A stretch of DNA of 23,268 bases, from NCBI GenBank assembly GCA_045561575.1, contig JBJKXM010000067.1, positions 1-23,268 of the forward strand, given 5' to 3'. Source of the stretch: GCA-002715885 sp045561575. GTDB taxonomy: Bacteria > Bacteroidota > Bacteroidia > Flavobacteriales > BACL11. Below the pieces are notes generated by a model. That model saw only the letters and a program-made list of their open reading frames with translations, searched no databases and was not told where the DNA came from. The position numbers were made by a program, and so were the translations under genes. Below are positions 16,948 to 23,268 of this stretch, one piece after another (the first letter of the stretch is position 1; each line of letters starts with the position of its first letter).

Positions 16948-16979
16948 TTGAAAATTTTAAAAATTATTGTTTATTTTAG
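16948..16979 (+). promoter_or_regulatory. Candidate promoter of the OmpA-family gene
   Basis: TTG at 16948-16950, 21 bases, then TATTTTAG at 16972-16979: the Bacteroidota TTG/TAnnTTTG form with one mismatch in the -7 box. It lies 22 bases before the ATG at 17002. The remainder of the 224-bp gap to glnII is A/T-rich with no other recognisable element. Confidence 0.5.
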
Positions 16980-17001
16980 CAGCAATTAAAAAAATAAAGA
17001 G

Positions 17002-18999
17002 ATGAAATTTTTCTTAAAAACCTCTACAATCTTATTGTGTTTTTTATTGTTTTTCACTACCGAAGTTAATGCCCAGAAAAAAAGTAGAAAAATGATTAAA
17101 GCTGACCAAGCTTTCTCAGCAGAACAATACAATAAGGCAGCTGAACTTTATAAAAAAGTTTATCAAAGTGCTAAAAGTAGAGCCCTAAAGTCTGAAATAA
17201 TTTATAAACAAGCTGAATGTTACAGATTGTCAGGAAATATCAAAAGAGCTGAATCCTATTACAAGAGAGCAATAAAAGCTAAATATCCTGATGTAATTGT
17301 TTATTTAAGATATGCTGATATTTTAAGAATGAATGAAAAATATTCTGAAGCTAAACAGCAATATCAAAAATATATTCAGTTAAATCCAGCTGATGTAGCT
17401 GGAGAAATGGGTTTGAAGTCATGTGACTATGCAATTAGTTGGATTGATAATCCAACCAGATATAAAGTTGAGTTAATGCCATTAATTAACTCTAGATTCA
17501 GTGACTTCTCTCCATCATTTGGAAATGGTGAGTATTCTGAAGTGTATTTTACATCATCAAGATCTGGCGGATTTAGTAATAAAATTGATGATAGAACAGG
17601 AGAAACTTTTACGGATATATACTCTACTAAGCTAAATAAAAAGGGGAAGTGGAGTGTTCCTGTAATGATAGAAGAGCCAATAAATACATCTGGAAATGAA
17701 GGGTCAGTTGTCTTAAATAAAAGAGGGACAACAATGTATTTTACAAAATGTGATGTTCAAAAGAAAAAATCCTTAGGATGTAATATTTATGTATCTAAAA
17801 GAAAAGGAAAAGTTTGGGGTCCTCCTACTATTTTACAAATTAAAGTTGATAGTAACACTACTCTAGGTCACCCTACTATAAGTGAAGATGAAACAACTCT
17901 AATTTTTTCATCTGACTTAAAAGGTGGTTATGGTGGGAAAGACTTATGGATAGTTAAACAACAAAAAAGAGGAAAATGGAGTGACCCAGTGAATCTTGGT
18001 CCTGCCATAAATACATCCAGTGACGAGATGTTTCCTTTTTTACATTCAGATGGTACACTTTATTTTGCATCATCTGGCCACATAGGTATGGGTGGTTTAG
18101 ATATTTTTAAATCAAACTTAGACGAAAATGAAATGTATTCCTCTATTACAAATCTTAAATCACCAGTTAATTCTGCTGGTAATGATTTTGGTATGGTGAT
18201 AGAAAGTTCTGGAGAAAGAGGTTATCTAACATCAGACAGAAAAGGAGGAAAAGGTGGCGATGATATTTATCAATTTGAATTACCTCCAATAGTTTTATCA
18301 CTAAAAGGAGTTGTTACCGATTCAAAAACTGGAGGAATTTTAACTAATGCAAGTGTGGTGTTATCATCTACAAAAGGTACAGTTGTTGATGCTAAAACTG
18401 ATAATACTGGCTCTTATAATTTTAAATTAGATCCTTTATTGTCTTATGAAATATTAGTCTCAGCTGAGGGGTATCTAAATAAAAAATTAACAGAAACTAC
18501 TGTTGGAGTTGATGAAAATAAAGTATTTATTGTTGATTTTGTAATGGATCCTGTTAAGAAAGAGATCATACTTCCAAAAATTGAATACGATTTTGCAAAA
18601 TGGGATTTGAGAGCTAAATCTATTGCTGATTTAGATATGTTAGCGGAAGCTTTAAAAGATAATCCAAATGTTGTTATCGAGTTAAAATCACATACTGATT
18701 ATGTTGGAAATGATAGAAGCAATCAAAGATTGTCACAAAAAAGAGCTGATGCTTGTGTTAAATACCTTGTAAGTATTGGAATTGATCCTGGTCAGTTGGT
18801 TGCTGTAGGTGTTGGAGAAAAAGAACCTTTCGTAATTGAAAATAAAGACGGAAGGTTTAAACAAGGAGATGTTTTAACTGAATCGTACATAAGGAAAATT
18901 AAGTTTAAGAAAAATAGACAAAAAGCACATCAATACAATAGAAGGACATCATTTAAGGTTTTACGAGAAGATTATGTTCCAAGTACTGAAAAAAATTAA
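17002..18999 (+). CDS. OmpA-family TPR/beta-propeller protein, PorE-like
   Basis: Envelope protein predicted to sit in the periplasm and bind peptidoglycan. A signal peptide ends at about VNA|QKK (residue 24). Then come TPR units (about 32-135; AEQYNKAAELYKKVY, GNIKRAESYYKRAIKA, EKYSEAKQQYQKYIQLNP), PD40-type beta-propeller blades (about 155-425; VYFTSSRSGG, TMYFTKC, LIFSSDLKGGYGGKDLW, LYFASSGHIGMGGLDIF, GYLTSDRKGGKGGDDIY), a carboxypeptidase-regulatory-like fold (about 432-515; GVVTDSKTGG), and an OmpA C-terminal domain (about 525-655; HTDYVGNDRSNQRLSQKRAD with the Asp and Arg that hold diaminopimelate). This order and the length (665) match PorE of the Porphyromonas type IX system, but Bacteroidota carry several paralogues of this plan and PorE is a predicted lipoprotein while this has a Signal peptidase I-like site. 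It stands alone between a promoter and a terminator. Confidence 0.88.
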   Translation: MKFFLKTSTILLCFLLFFTTEVNAQKKSRKMIKADQAFSAEQYNKAAELYKKVYQSAKSRALKSEIIYKQAECYRLSGNIKRAESYYKRAIKAKYPDVIVYLRYADILRMNEKYSEAKQQYQKYIQLNPADVAGEMGLKSCDYAISWIDNPTRYKVELMPLINSRFSDFSPSFGNGEYSEVYFTSSRSGGFSNKIDDRTGETFTDIYSTKLNKKGKWSVPVMIEEPINTSGNEGSVVLNKRGTTMYFTKCDVQKKKSLGCNIYVSKRKGKVWGPPTILQIKVDSNTTLGHPTISEDETTLIFSSDLKGGYGGKDLWIVKQQKRGKWSDPVNLGPAINTSSDEMFPFLHSDGTLYFASSGHIGMGGLDIFKSNLDENEMYSSITNLKSPVNSAGNDFGMVIESSGERGYLTSDRKGGKGGDDIYQFELPPIVLSLKGVVTDSKTGGILTNASVVLSSTKGTVVDAKTDNTGSYNFKLDPLLSYEILVSAEGYLNKKLTETTVGVDENKVFIVDFVMDPVKKEIILPKIEYDFAKWDLRAKSIADLDMLAEALKDNPNVVIELKSHTDYVGNDRSNQRLSQKRADACVKYLVSIGIDPGQLVAVGVGEKEPFVIENKDGRFKQGDVLTESYIRKIKFKKNRQKAHQYNRRTSFKVLREDYVPSTEKN

Positions 19000-19019
19000 C
19001 CCTAATAAAAATATTTATA

Positions 19020-19050
19020 AAAGCGTCCTTTCACAAGGATGCTTTTTTTT
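19020..19050 (+). terminator. Rho-independent terminator after the OmpA-family gene
   Basis: AAAGCGTCCTT (19020-19030), loop TCAC, AAGGATGCTTT (19035-19045): an 11-bp stem with one G-U pair, running into eight T (19043-19050). It lies 20 bases after the stop. The T-run ends only 7 bases before the purM start codon. Confidence 0.9.
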
Positions 19051-19057
19051 ATAAACA

Positions 19058-20221
19058 ATGAACAATAGATATAATTTAAGAGGTGTTTCTGCAGATAAGG
19101 AAGATGTTCATAATGCAATAAAGAATATTGATAAAGGGCTTTTTCCAAAAGCTTTTTGTAAAATAGTTCCTGACTATCTTACTAATGATGATGAATACTG
19201 TCTAATTATGCACGCTGATGGTGCAGGTACCAAATCATCTTTAGCTTACATGTACTGGAAAGAGACTAATGATTTAAGTGTTTGGAAAGGTATTGCACAA
19301 GATGCATTAGTAATGAATCTTGATGATCTTTTATGTGTTGGTGCTGATGATAATATATTGTTGTCTTCCACAATTGGAAGAAATAAAAATAATATTCCAA
19401 AGGAAGTTATTTCAACAATTATTAATGGAACCGAGGAATTAATAAATGAATATAAAAAGTATGGAGTGAATATTATTTCAACTGGTGGAGAAACTGCTGA
19501 TGTTGGTGATATAGTAAGAACAATTATAGTTGATTCAACTGTTATCACTAGAATGAAGCGATCGGATGTTATTGATAATAATAATATAGAAGCTGGAAAT
19601 GTTATCATTGGTTTGGCTTCTTATGGTCAATCTACTTATGAGAATGAATATAATGGTGGAATGGGAAGCAATGGTTTAACATCAGCTAGACATGATGTGT
19701 TCTCAAATATTTTAGCATCTAAGTATCCTGAATCTTATGATGCTTCTATCCCTAATGATTTGATTTATTCTGGTAGTAAATTATTAACGGAAAAATATCA
19801 TGATCTAAATATTAATATTGGTAAGTTAGTTTTATCTCCAACAAGAACCTTCGCTCCGATTATTAAAGATATTTTATCAAAATATAGAAATAAGATAAAT
19901 GGTATGGTTCATTGTAGTGGTGGAGCACAGACTAAAATTTTACATTTTATAGATAATTTACATATCATAAAAGATAATATGTTTGATACACCACCATTAT
20001 TTAAAATGATACAAAAGGAATCAAGCACAGATTGGAAAGAGATGTATAAGGTATTTAATATGGGACACAGAATGGAGATTTATGTAAATGAAGACATAGC
20101 TTCAGATATTATTAATATTTCAAAATTATATAATGTTGATGCTCAAATAATTGGAAGAGTGGAATATTCAGATGAAAAAAAATTAACTATTATTTCTAAG
20201 CATGGAGAATTTAATTATTAA
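19058..20221 (+). CDS. purM: PurM, phosphoribosylformylglycinamidine cyclo-ligase (AIR synthase)
   Basis: Closes the imidazole ring in purine synthesis: FGAM + ATP to AIR, step five of the pathway, in the cytoplasm. The 387-residue protein has the PurM/ThiL/HypE fold marks: RGVSADKEDVHNAI at the N-terminus, the ATP-site HADGAGTKSSLAYMYW, MNLDDLLCVGA, STGGETADVGDIVRTIIVD, and in the C-terminal half GGMGSNGLTSARHD, VHCSGGAQTKILHF and FNMGHRMEIYV. It is the longer Bacteroidota form. Start MNNRYNLRGVS fits the family exactly. It begins 7 bases after a terminator T-run, so its promoter must overlap the preceding terminator or gene end, or it depends on read-through; I could not identify a promoter. 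prfA starts 2 bases after its stop. Confidence 0.96.
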   Translation: MNNRYNLRGVSADKEDVHNAIKNIDKGLFPKAFCKIVPDYLTNDDEYCLIMHADGAGTKSSLAYMYWKETNDLSVWKGIAQDALVMNLDDLLCVGADDNILLSSTIGRNKNNIPKEVISTIINGTEELINEYKKYGVNIISTGGETADVGDIVRTIIVDSTVITRMKRSDVIDNNNIEAGNVIIGLASYGQSTYENEYNGGMGSNGLTSARHDVFSNILASKYPESYDASIPNDLIYSGSKLLTEKYHDLNINIGKLVLSPTRTFAPIIKDILSKYRNKINGMVHCSGGAQTKILHFIDNLHIIKDNMFDTPPLFKMIQKESSTDWKEMYKVFNMGHRMEIYVNEDIASDIINISKLYNVDAQIIGRVEYSDEKKLTIISKHGEFNY

Positions 20222-20223
20222 TT

Positions 20224-21300
20224 ATGTTAGATAAATTAGAAGCAATTAACCAGAGATATTTAGAGGTTGAAAAAATTATATCTTCTCCTGATGCTATGAA
20301 GGATATGAAAACTTATGTTCAGTTAAGTAAAGAATATAAGGACCTAGAACCAATTATTGAAATTTATAAAACATATAGCAATTTACTATCAAATATTGAT
20401 GAGGCCAAAGAGATTATTTCTTCAACTGATGATGATGAAATGAAAGAAATGGCAAAAATGGAATTAGATGAAAATTTACCTAAAATTAATCCTCTTGAAG
20501 AAGAAATAAAAGTTTTGTTAATTCCTAAAGATCCTGAAGATGCAAAAAATGCTGTGATGGAAATTAGAGCAGGAACTGGTGGAGATGAAGCGAGTATATT
20601 TGCTGGAGATCTTTATAGAATGTATACATCTTTTGCCCAATCTAAAGGATGGTCTATAGAATTAGTTGATATTGCTGATGGTACTTCTGGTGGATATAAA
20701 GAGATTATATTTAATGTAAATGGTGATGATGTTTATGGACAGTTAAAGTTTGAATCAGGTGTTCACAGAGTTCAAAGAGTTCCGCAAACTGAAACACAAG
20801 GAAGGGTACATACTTCTGCTGCCACTGTTATAGTTCTTCCAGAAGCTGAGGAATTTGATATTGAATTAAAAGATAGTGATATTAGAAAAGATACATATTG
20901 CTCTTCTGGTCCTGGAGGTCAATCTGTAAATACAACATATTCTGCTGTAAGATTAACACATATTCCAACAGGAGTAGTTGCACAATGTCAAGATCAAAAA
21001 TCCCAACATAAAAATTATGATAAAGCTTTGAAGGTTTTAAGATCAAGAATTTATGAAATGGAGCTGCAAAAAAAATTAGAAGAAGATGCTAAAAATAGAA
21101 AAACTATGGTTTCTTCTGGAGATAGGTCTGCAAAAATCAGAACCTACAATTATCCACAAGGTAGAGTAACAGAACATCGGATAAATTTAACCAAATATAA
21201 TTTGCAATCTGTTATAAACGGAGATATTCAGGAATTTATTGATGAATTGCAATTAGCTGAAAATGCTGAAAAATTAAAAGAAGGAATTTCAAATGAATAA
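20224..21300 (+). CDS. prfA: Peptide chain release factor 1
   Basis: Ends translation at UAA and UAG. The 358-residue length is typical. The GGQ loop reads SSGPGGQSVNTTYSA (Gln methylated by PrmC in known homologues) and triggers peptide release; the codon-reading tripeptide is PQT in RVPQTETQGR, the PxT form of RF1 (RF2 has SPF), so this is RF1 and not RF2. Other family marks are MEIRAGTGGDEASIFAGDL, FESGVHRVQRVP, CQDQKSQHKNYDKA, and SGDRSAKIRTYNYPQGRVTEHRI. The start follows the purM stop by 2 bases, and its end overlaps the pyrF start by 8 bases, so the three are one operon. Confidence 0.97.
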   Translation: MLDKLEAINQRYLEVEKIISSPDAMKDMKTYVQLSKEYKDLEPIIEIYKTYSNLLSNIDEAKEIISSTDDDEMKEMAKMELDENLPKINPLEEEIKVLLIPKDPEDAKNAVMEIRAGTGGDEASIFAGDLYRMYTSFAQSKGWSIELVDIADGTSGGYKEIIFNVNGDDVYGQLKFESGVHRVQRVPQTETQGRVHTSAATVIVLPEAEEFDIELKDSDIRKDTYCSSGPGGQSVNTTYSAVRLTHIPTGVVAQCQDQKSQHKNYDKALKVLRSRIYEMELQKKLEEDAKNRKTMVSSGDRSAKIRTYNYPQGRVTEHRINLTKYNLQSVINGDIQEFIDELQLAENAEKLKEGISNE

Positions 21301-22099
21301 AGAGGATCTTATAAAACAAATCAAAAAAAAGAAATCTTTTTTATGCGTTGGATTAGATACCGATATAAATAAAATCCCCAAACATTTATTGACATTATCA
21401 GATCCCATTTTTGAATTTAATAAGCAAATAATTGATTCTACGAAGGATTTGTGTGTTGCATATAAATTAAATACTGCTTTTTATGAATCAAATGGAATTG
21501 AAGGATGGAAATCATTAATTAAAACAGCAGAATATATACCAAAAAATATTTTTTCTATTGCAGATGCAAAAAGAGGTGATATCGGAAATACATCTAGAAT
21601 GTATGCAAAGACGTTTTTTGAGACTATGGATTTTGATTCTTTGACTGTAAATCCCTACATGGGAATTGATTCTGTTGAACCATTTCTTGAGTTTGATAAT
21701 AAATGGGTCATATTACTTGCTCTAACTTCTAATAAGGGAAGCGAAGATTTTCAAAATATATGTGATCTAAATGATATAAGATTATATCAGCATGTGTTGC
21801 AAAAATCTTCAAATTGGGCTGATGATTCAAAGATGATGTATGTTGTTGGAGCTACAAAAGCTGAATCTTTAAAGGAAATTAGAAAATTAATTCCTAATCA
21901 TTTTTTATTAGTACCTGGTGTTGGAGCTCAAGGAGGAAAGCTTTCTGAAGTTGCAATTAATGGGATGAATAAAGACATTGGTTTGCTAGTTAATTCATCT
22001 AGATCTATAATTTACTCTAGTAATGGTGAGGATTTTGCATTATCTGCAAGAAATGCAGCATTGGAAATAAAGCTAGAAATGGAAAAGTTTATAGATTAA
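21293..22099 (+). CDS. pyrF: PyrF, orotidine 5'-phosphate decarboxylase (subfamily 2)
   Basis: Last step of UMP synthesis: OMP to UMP plus CO2, cytoplasmic. At 268 residues it is the longer type 2 form. Catalytic Asp-Lys-Asp network in IADAKRGDIGNTSRMYA (residues about 94-110), preceded by FLCVGLDTDINKIPKHL (substrate Asp), YKLNTAFYESNG, and TVNPYMGIDSVEPFL; the phosphate-binding end reads LVPGVGAQGGKLSEVA with NSSRSIIYSS after it. The ATG at 21293 lies inside the prfA end (ATGAATAA), an 8-base overlap typical of coupled translation. The 3' end shares TTAA with the stop of the convergent DUF218 gene. Confidence 0.96.
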   Translation: MNKEDLIKQIKKKKSFLCVGLDTDINKIPKHLLTLSDPIFEFNKQIIDSTKDLCVAYKLNTAFYESNGIEGWKSLIKTAEYIPKNIFSIADAKRGDIGNTSRMYAKTFFETMDFDSLTVNPYMGIDSVEPFLEFDNKWVILLALTSNKGSEDFQNICDLNDIRLYQHVLQKSSNWADDSKMMYVVGATKAESLKEIRKLIPNHFLLVPGVGAQGGKLSEVAINGMNKDIGLLVNSSRSIIYSSNGEDFALSARNAALEIKLEMEKFID

Positions 22100-22842
22100 T
22101 TTTTCCAAGTAATTTTGTAGACATAAAAGCCAACTATTTCATGAATTAATTCCTCCCATAATTCAAATGTCCTGGCTCTAGGTAATATTAAATATTCAAT
22201 ATTTTTACTAGCTCTTGACATGCTATTGTCAACAGGAAAAGGGTCTACATCAATATTAACTTTATTAAAGCAGAAAAGTGCTCTTTTCATATGAGTAGCA
22301 GATGTAATTAATAAATATCTTTTTTTTAAATCAATAATTTTTGAAGTTTCTACAGCATTTTCTTTTGTGTTTCTTGACTTACTTTCAATAATTATATCAG
22401 ATTTGCTTATTCCATGTTGAATAAGAAATTCTTTGATTGTTTCTGACTCTTTGTAAACAGTATTTATTAAACTTCCATTTCCACCTGAGATAAATATTTT
22501 TTTTATTTTTTTATTGTTATACAAATTTATGGTATAAATTAATCTGTCAGCTTCTTTCTTAAAATTATGTCTTTTAGTTATGAAATCGTATTCGCTAAAT
22601 CCACCCAATACTATTCCTGCCTCATATTTTTTTAAAGAATTAAAATTAGTTTGAGGGATTTCCCAGTACTTAACGATTTTCTTGTACAAGTAATCGTTTC
22701 CAAAGAAAAGAAATGTAAATAAAGTCAATATTAAAAATAACCTCATTCTTTTTTTTATTAGAATAGCTGAGACAAGTAATATTATAACCCAAAATGTTGG
22801 CTTAATTAGAAATGATAAAATTTTTGATAAAACAAAAAACAT
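22096..22842 (-). CDS. YdcF/ElyC-family (DUF218) inner-membrane protein
   Basis: Family members such as E. coli ElyC and SanA affect envelope integrity; the molecular reaction is not settled. The 248-residue protein has two membrane helices near the N-terminus (about 13-29 and 33-48), then the DUF218 domain with a Rossmann-like pattern: AGIVLGGFSEYD, IKKIFISGGNG, the conserved ESKSRNTKENAVET, LITSATHMKRALFCF (His of the SxxxHMxRA motif) and a C-terminal part with LPRARTFELWEELIHEIVG. Two helices plus length and the C-terminal segment resemble ElyC more than the shorter SanA. It is convergent with pyrF, sharing the bases TTAA as stop on both strands, and divergent from the PspC gene. Confidence 0.88.
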   Translation of the reverse strand: MFFVLSKILSFLIKPTFWVIILLVSAILIKKRMRLFLILTLFTFLFFGNDYLYKKIVKYWEIPQTNFNSLKKYEAGIVLGGFSEYDFITKRHNFKKEADRLIYTINLYNNKKIKKIFISGGNGSLINTVYKESETIKEFLIQHGISKSDIIIESKSRNTKENAVETSKIIDLKKRYLLITSATHMKRALFCFNKVNIDVDPFPVDNSMSRASKNIEYLILPRARTFELWEELIHEIVGFYVYKITWKN

Positions 22843-22848
22843 TCTATA

Positions 22849-22878
22849 AAAATATAATTTTTAAATGTACATTATCAA
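22849..22878 (-). promoter_or_regulatory. Possible promoter of the DUF218 gene
   Basis: On the minus strand TTG (22876-22878), 19 bases, then TATATTTT (22849-22856): one mismatch to TAnnTTTG with normal spacing. It would start transcription at or next to the ATG at 22842, giving a leaderless or nearly leaderless message, which lowers my confidence. The rest of the 80-bp gap is A/T-rich. Confidence 0.3.
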
Positions 22879-22922
22879 TTCTTTTGTATTTTGATTAAAT
22901 TGCAGAAAAAAAATTATTAAAT

Positions 22923-23144
22923 ATGATTACCATATTAAGAAATTTTCTTGAAAAAAATTTTTTTGGGGTAAGTAGTTGGTGGGGTTCAAAATTAGGAATT
23001 AAACCCTCATTTATAAGACTGTTTTTTATTTATGCTGCTTTTGCAAATGCATTTTCTATATTTATTTATATAACAATGGTTTTTATTTTAAGATTTTGGA
23101 ATATGTTAAAGTTTAAAAAAAGAAAATCTATTTTTGATTTATAA
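22923..23144 (+). CDS. Small PspC-domain membrane protein
   Basis: A stand-alone PspC domain of 73 residues. PspC in the phage-shock system is an inner-membrane stress sensor, but short single-domain versions are common in Bacteroidota with no pspA nearby, and their role there is not established; they are often named transcriptional regulators without evidence. Visible: FFGVSSWWGSKLGIKPSFIRLFF, the usual amphipathic start with the K-P-S-x-I-R-L motif, followed by one membrane helix (IYAAFANAFSIFIYITMVFIL) and a basic tail. ATG at 22923 with an A-rich leader. The next gene begins 3 bases after its stop, so the two are probably co-transcribed. Confidence 0.85.
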   Translation: MITILRNFLEKNFFGVSSWWGSKLGIKPSFIRLFFIYAAFANAFSIFIYITMVFILRFWNMLKFKKRKSIFDL

Positions 23145-23147
23145 TTA

Positions 23148-23268
23148 ATGGATATACAATTATTATTAACTATTGTATTGATTTTTATTGAGTTATTTGC
23201 TTTCGCATGGTTAATTATTGATATTCAAAAATCAAAAAAGAAACAAGATAAAATTATTGAACTTGAAC
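23148..23268 (+). CDS. Start of an unidentified single-span membrane protein (truncated by window)
   Basis: An open frame from the ATG at 23148 to the right edge, 40 codons, with no stop. It begins MDIQLLLTIVLIFIELFAFA, one N-terminal membrane helix, followed by a lysine-rich, likely helical segment (IQKSKKKQDKIIELE). The start lies 3 bases after the PspC stop. I do not recognise the family; an N-terminal anchor with a coiled-coil-like tail is all that can be said. The ATG spacing and codon use like its neighbours make it probably real. Confidence 0.6.
   Translation, partial: MDIQLLLTIVLIFIELFAFAWLIIDIQKSKKKQDKIIELE

Noticed and set aside
16778..17001. A small RNA or riboswitch between glnII and the OmpA-family gene
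   Set aside because: The 224-bp gap is A/T-rich without stable stems or a conserved motif that I can recognise; only the promoter of the OmpA-family gene is supported.
1..23268. tRNA, rRNA, insertion sequence or phage genes
   Set aside because: No tRNA-like cloverleaf, rRNA segment, transposase, integrase or terminal inverted repeats were seen on either strand.

Overview
The window is AT-rich DNA from a member of the Bacteroidota, most likely a marine-type Flavobacteriales. Four things point there: a protein with SprB-like repeats and a gliding-motility/type B C-terminal domain, a second protein with a type A (Por) secretion tail, a fused SecDF, and a eukaryote-type (GSII) glutamine synthetase. 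Start codons have A-rich leaders rather than Shine-Dalgarno sites, and the best promoter matches are of the Bacteroidota form (TTG, then TAnnTTTG). This is placement by gene content only; no marker-gene comparison was possible.

Layout. 1-5472 (+) is the 3' part of a giant surface protein whose reading frame runs off the left edge. It carries 21 complete 49-residue Cys/Asp repeats in an almost strict 147-bp register, a module inserted in phase between repeats 11 and 12, six more SprB-like repeats, a PKD domain and a type B sorting domain. 5571-7472 (+) is htpG, preceded by a textbook-looking sigma-54 site. On the minus strand follow umuC and umuD (an SOS mutagenesis pair with overlapping stop and start) and an FG-GAP/VCBS type IX-secreted protein (9274-about 11454). 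11594-15774 (+) holds secDF, tatA and a CaCA-family cation exchanger. The minus-strand glutamine synthetase (15767-16777) overlaps the exchanger tail to tail. 17002-18999 (+) is an OmpA-family protein with the TPR/beta-propeller/CRD/OmpA order known from the T9SS component PorE. 19058-22099 (+) is the tight purM-prfA-pyrF run. A minus-strand YdcF/ElyC-type DUF218 protein (22096-22842) shares its stop region with pyrF. A small PspC-domain protein and the start of an unidentified membrane protein close the window.

How the genes connect. Several concern the envelope and export: SecDF (Sec step), TatA (Tat step), two T9SS cargo proteins of the two different sorting classes, and a PorE-like outer-membrane/peptidoglycan protein. 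The rest is housekeeping (nucleotide synthesis, translation termination, nitrogen assimilation) and stress response (HtpG, UmuDC). There is no gene-free stretch longer than 300 bases; the longest intergenic gap is about 224 bp, between glnII and the OmpA-family gene.

I do not see a clearly new multi-gene system. The most unusual items are the phase-locked repeat array of the surface protein, the perfect sigma-54 consensus before htpG, an intrinsic-terminator hairpin embedded in the coding end of the exchanger that probably serves the convergent glnII, and start-codon decisions in umuC and the FG-GAP gene that change the automatic gene models.
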